From: Allocatelliglobosispora scoriae
GTDB taxonomy: Bacteria; Actinomycetota; Actinomycetes; Mycobacteriales; Micromonosporaceae
Assembly: GCF_014204945.1 (NCBI RefSeq)
Contig: NZ_JACHMN010000002.1
Location: forward strand, 1,316,503 to 1,380,502
DNA: 64,000 nt
Direction of reading: 5' to 3'
The notes beneath the pieces are model-generated. The model saw nothing but the letters and a program-made list of their open reading frames with translations, did not search any database and had not been told where the DNA came from. The position numbers were made by a program, and so were the translations under genes. Within the stretch, counting starts at the first letter, position 1; every line of letters begins with the position of its first letter. Below are positions 62,357-64,000 of the stretch, one piece after another.

Positions 62357-62600
62357 GCGCGCGGAGCTTTGCTCTGCTTACACCCGCGCATCGGCCACTG
62401 AATCCGGATATTCCCGGTGATGCGTCGGTGTAAGCAGAGCAAAGCTCCGCGCGCACCCTAGGCCCACCCCGCGACGATCGCTACCATGCGTGACCTACGA
62501 AATAGACCCGGACACCCCGGTGATGCGTCTGTGTAAGCAGAGCAAAGCTCCGCGCGCACCCTAGGCCCACCCGGCGGCGACCGCTACCATGCGTGACCTC
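62357..62600. repeat. Stem-loop element family F with 103-bp direct duplication
   Basis: Left arm 62357-62383 (starting GCGCGCGGAGCTTTGCTC) is perfectly inverted at 62428-62454 and again at 62531-62557. The right part, ~85 bp including GTGTAAGCAGAGC, CCCTAGGCCCACC and GCTACCATGCGTGACC, is duplicated directly with a period of 103 bp. The second copy ends about 100 bp before the DUF1801 start, so the duplication may have doubled its promoter. Confidence 0.85.
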
Positions 62601-62700
62601 CGGAAAGGACCGCGAACAGCACCCGCAGCGCGCACGGCACGGTCGCGGACAATCGCGTCGTCGGCGGGAGATGTCGGTGGGCGCGGTTACGATCCGGGTC

Positions 62701-63144
62701 ATGGCTACCGCGAAGAAGGCACCCGTGACGTCCCCCACCGGGGCCTCGGTCGAGGACTTCCTCGCCGCCGTGCCCGACGCGCGGCGGCAGGCCGACGCCC
62801 GCACTCTCTGCGCCCTGATGACCGAGGTCACCGGCGAGCAGCCCGTCATGTGGGGGCCCAGCATCGTCGGCTTCGGCAGCTACCACTACCGCTATGCCAG
62901 CGGCCACGAGGGCGACGCGCCCCGGGCGGCGTTCTCGCCCCGCAAGCCCCACCTCGTGGTCTACCTGGTCGGCGACTTCGAGACCCGCCACGCCACCGCG
63001 GTGGCCAAGCTCGGACCGCACACGGCCGGCAAGGGCTGCCTCTACCTCAAGCGCCTCGACGGCATCGACATCGGCGTCCTTCGCGAGCTGATCGAGCGGA
63101 CATACCGGGTCGCGAAGGGCATCGACAAGGCCAACAGCGATTAG
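62701..63144 (+). CDS. DUF1801 (YdhG-like) protein
   Basis: 147 residues, soluble. TGASVEDFLAAVPDARRQADARTLCALM, GPSIVGFGSYHYRYASGHEGD and FSPRKPHLVVYLVGDF are hallmark segments of the YdhG/DUF1801 fold, a widespread small alpha/beta family related to frataxin-like folds whose role is not established. ATG at 62701 matches the family start; upstream in-frame codons are repeat-derived. Preceded by the duplicated element at 62357-62600. Confidence 0.88.
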   Translation: MATAKKAPVTSPTGASVEDFLAAVPDARRQADARTLCALMTEVTGEQPVMWGPSIVGFGSYHYRYASGHEGDAPRAAFSPRKPHLVVYLVGDFETRHATAVAKLGPHTAGKGCLYLKRLDGIDIGVLRELIERTYRVAKGIDKANSD

Positions 63145-63153
63145 ACGCCCGGG

Positions 63154-63195
63154 CCGCGGCCCCGCACGAGGGTGCGAGCTCGTGCGGAGCCGCGG
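63154..63195. terminator. Bidirectional terminator
   Basis: 17-bp arms with one mismatch (CCGCGGCCCCGCACGAG at 63154-63170 and 63179-63195), 8-nt loop, between the convergent DUF1801 and amidase genes. Confidence 0.75.
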
Positions 63196-63212
63196 CTTGG
63201 GGAGCGGGCGCG

Positions 63213-64000
63213 TTACACCCGGGTGATGCGGATGGCGTCGGCGATCACGTAACCGGCGCCCGAGGTCCAGCGGCTGACCGCGACGATGTTGTGCGAGCCG
63301 GCGGTCAGCGTGAAGGTGCCCAGCGACTTCCAGGCACCGCCGCCGGACTGCTGGTTGACCACGACGTTCTGGCTGCCGGTCTTGGTGTAGATGATGTAGG
63401 GCGTGGTCGCGTTGTAACCGGTGTTCGCCGGATACCACGTCTCGATCTTGTAGTTGCCCTCGGCCGGGATGTTCGCCGCGTAGTACGCCGGGTCGCTGAT
63501 CGCCTGCGGGTTGGCGTAGTGGTAGTCGGCGCCGTAGCGCTGCGTGGAGTAGGTGGACACGGCCCAGTTGGCGCTCGCCGTGAACCCCGCCGAGCCGTTG
63601 TCGATGGTCGTGGTCCAGCTCGGCGTACCCCCGCCGTTGAGCACTGCCGCGACGTCCACCCGCAGCTGCGGCAGCATGCTGTAGAGGACGTCGCCCGGGC
63701 ACTGGGTCGCCGTGTAATCACGGTGGCCGTAGATCTTCGTCGGCGCGATGCCGTACTGCTGGCAGATGTAGGCGCAGAACGCGACGAGCTGGTTGTAGAG
63801 CGCGGCCGGCGGTGCGACGGAGGTGTAGATGCCCTCGTTCTCGATGCCGATCGCCTGATCGTTCTGGCCGGGGGCGTGCGCACCGACGACCATGCCGCTG
63901 CCGGAGCGCAGGTGGGCGAGGCTCGTGTGCCGGCCCTCGGAGATGTAGCCGCCCCGGCTGATCGTGAAGTGCTGACCGGTGTCGGACCAGCCGTTGTGGT
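63213..64000 (-). CDS. Secreted N-acetylmuramoyl-L-alanine amidase (PGRP type) with golvesin-like C-terminal domain, 5' end outside window
   Basis: About 262 residues are visible; the frame continues past the right edge, so signal peptide and first part of the catalytic domain are missing. The visible amidase-2/PGRP part reads HNGWSDTGQHFTISRGG, DQAIGIENEGIYTS and IYGHRDYTATQCPGD, the last giving zinc ligands His and Cys. After a short linker comes a ~120-residue beta domain (STQRYGADYHYANPQA, YKIETWYPANTGYNATTPYIIYT, DAIRITRV) of the golvesin/xanthan-lyase C-terminal kind, presumably a cell-wall or carbohydrate binding module. It cleaves the amide between MurNAc and the stem peptide. Confidence 0.9.
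   Translation of the reverse strand, partial: HNGWSDTGQHFTISRGGYISEGRHTSLAHLRSGSGMVVGAHAPGQNDQAIGIENEGIYTSVAPPAALYNQLVAFCAYICQQYGIAPTKIYGHRDYTATQCPGDVLYSMLPQLRVDVAAVLNGGGTPSWTTTIDNGSAGFTASANWAVSTYSTQRYGADYHYANPQAISDPAYYAANIPAEGNYKIETWYPANTGYNATTPYIIYTKTGSQNVVVNQQSGGGAWKSLGTFTLTAGSHNIVAVSRWTSGAGYVIADAIRITRV

Overview
The window is about 64 kb of high-GC DNA (roughly 70 percent by eye) with strong third-position GC bias, GTG starts, ATGA/GTGA stop-start overlaps, many secreted carbohydrate-active proteins with discoidin modules, ECF sigma/anti-sigma pairs and actinobacterial lipoproteins. It looks like the chromosome of a filamentous actinobacterium, most probably a Micromonosporaceae member; that placement is inference from style and family content. 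No rRNA, tRNA, CRISPR array, integrase or intact insertion sequence was seen.

Layout. 2-4836: glycan hydrolases (GH87-like, GH13, GH9). 4942-8229: a secreted inhibitor-like protein and an ECF sigma factor with a membrane partner and a GAF protein. 8263-16374: asparaginase, a LacI regulator, a polar amino-acid ABC transporter transcribed behind an ATP-grasp-like enzyme, and a cation/proton antiporter with its TrkA-C subunit. 16551-21731: a tightly coupled STM4015-STM4014-STM4013-STM4012-STM4011 operon (repeat protein, ATP-grasp, alkaline-phosphatase-fold hydrolase, two radical SAM enzymes), a conserved cluster whose product I do not know, facing a DUF6745 pair (21694-23150). 23191-35713: housekeeping and transport genes, including a LysR/EamA divergent pair, a two-subunit ABC exporter, two paralogous lipoproteins and an aldo/keto reductase. 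35933-38123: a second ECF sigma/anti-sigma operon. 38377-46899: secreted protease, GH1, sugar-binding lipoprotein, discoidin-GH16 and discoidin-DUF1996 proteins; three CebR-like palindromes lie between the binding protein and the GH16 gene. 46974-53390: DUF305 protein, a frameshifted MFS gene, a LigD-type polymerase, an MFS gene, a GlxA-type regulator and a small membrane protein.

53719-61999 is the most interesting block: an eight-gene operon with a cupin, a methionyl-tRNA-synthetase-like protein, an FAD amino-acid oxidase and a lysine N6-hydroxylase, the enzyme set known to build N-N bonds (hydrazines) in s56-p1, triacsin, pyrazomycin and formycin biosynthesis. Here cupin and synthetase are separate, overlapping genes, and the set is joined to two ATP-grasp ligases, an MFS exporter and a small conserved protein. 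I predict a pathway to a small hydrazine-containing, peptide-like metabolite.

The second unusual layer is non-coding. A 17-bp palindrome (CAACTCTT-N-AAGAGTTG) with conserved flanks occurs about eleven times, and several other 64-90 bp stem-loops with arms near 25 bp recur or stand alone (3090, 10391, 18627, 24696, 48844, 50358, 62357). Two have become part of the C-terminal coding sequence of genes (STM4014 and an ABC exporter). They look like dispersed, mobile or formerly mobile palindromic elements. 62000-62700 holds a 23/28-bp tandem array and a duplicated promoter-like segment.
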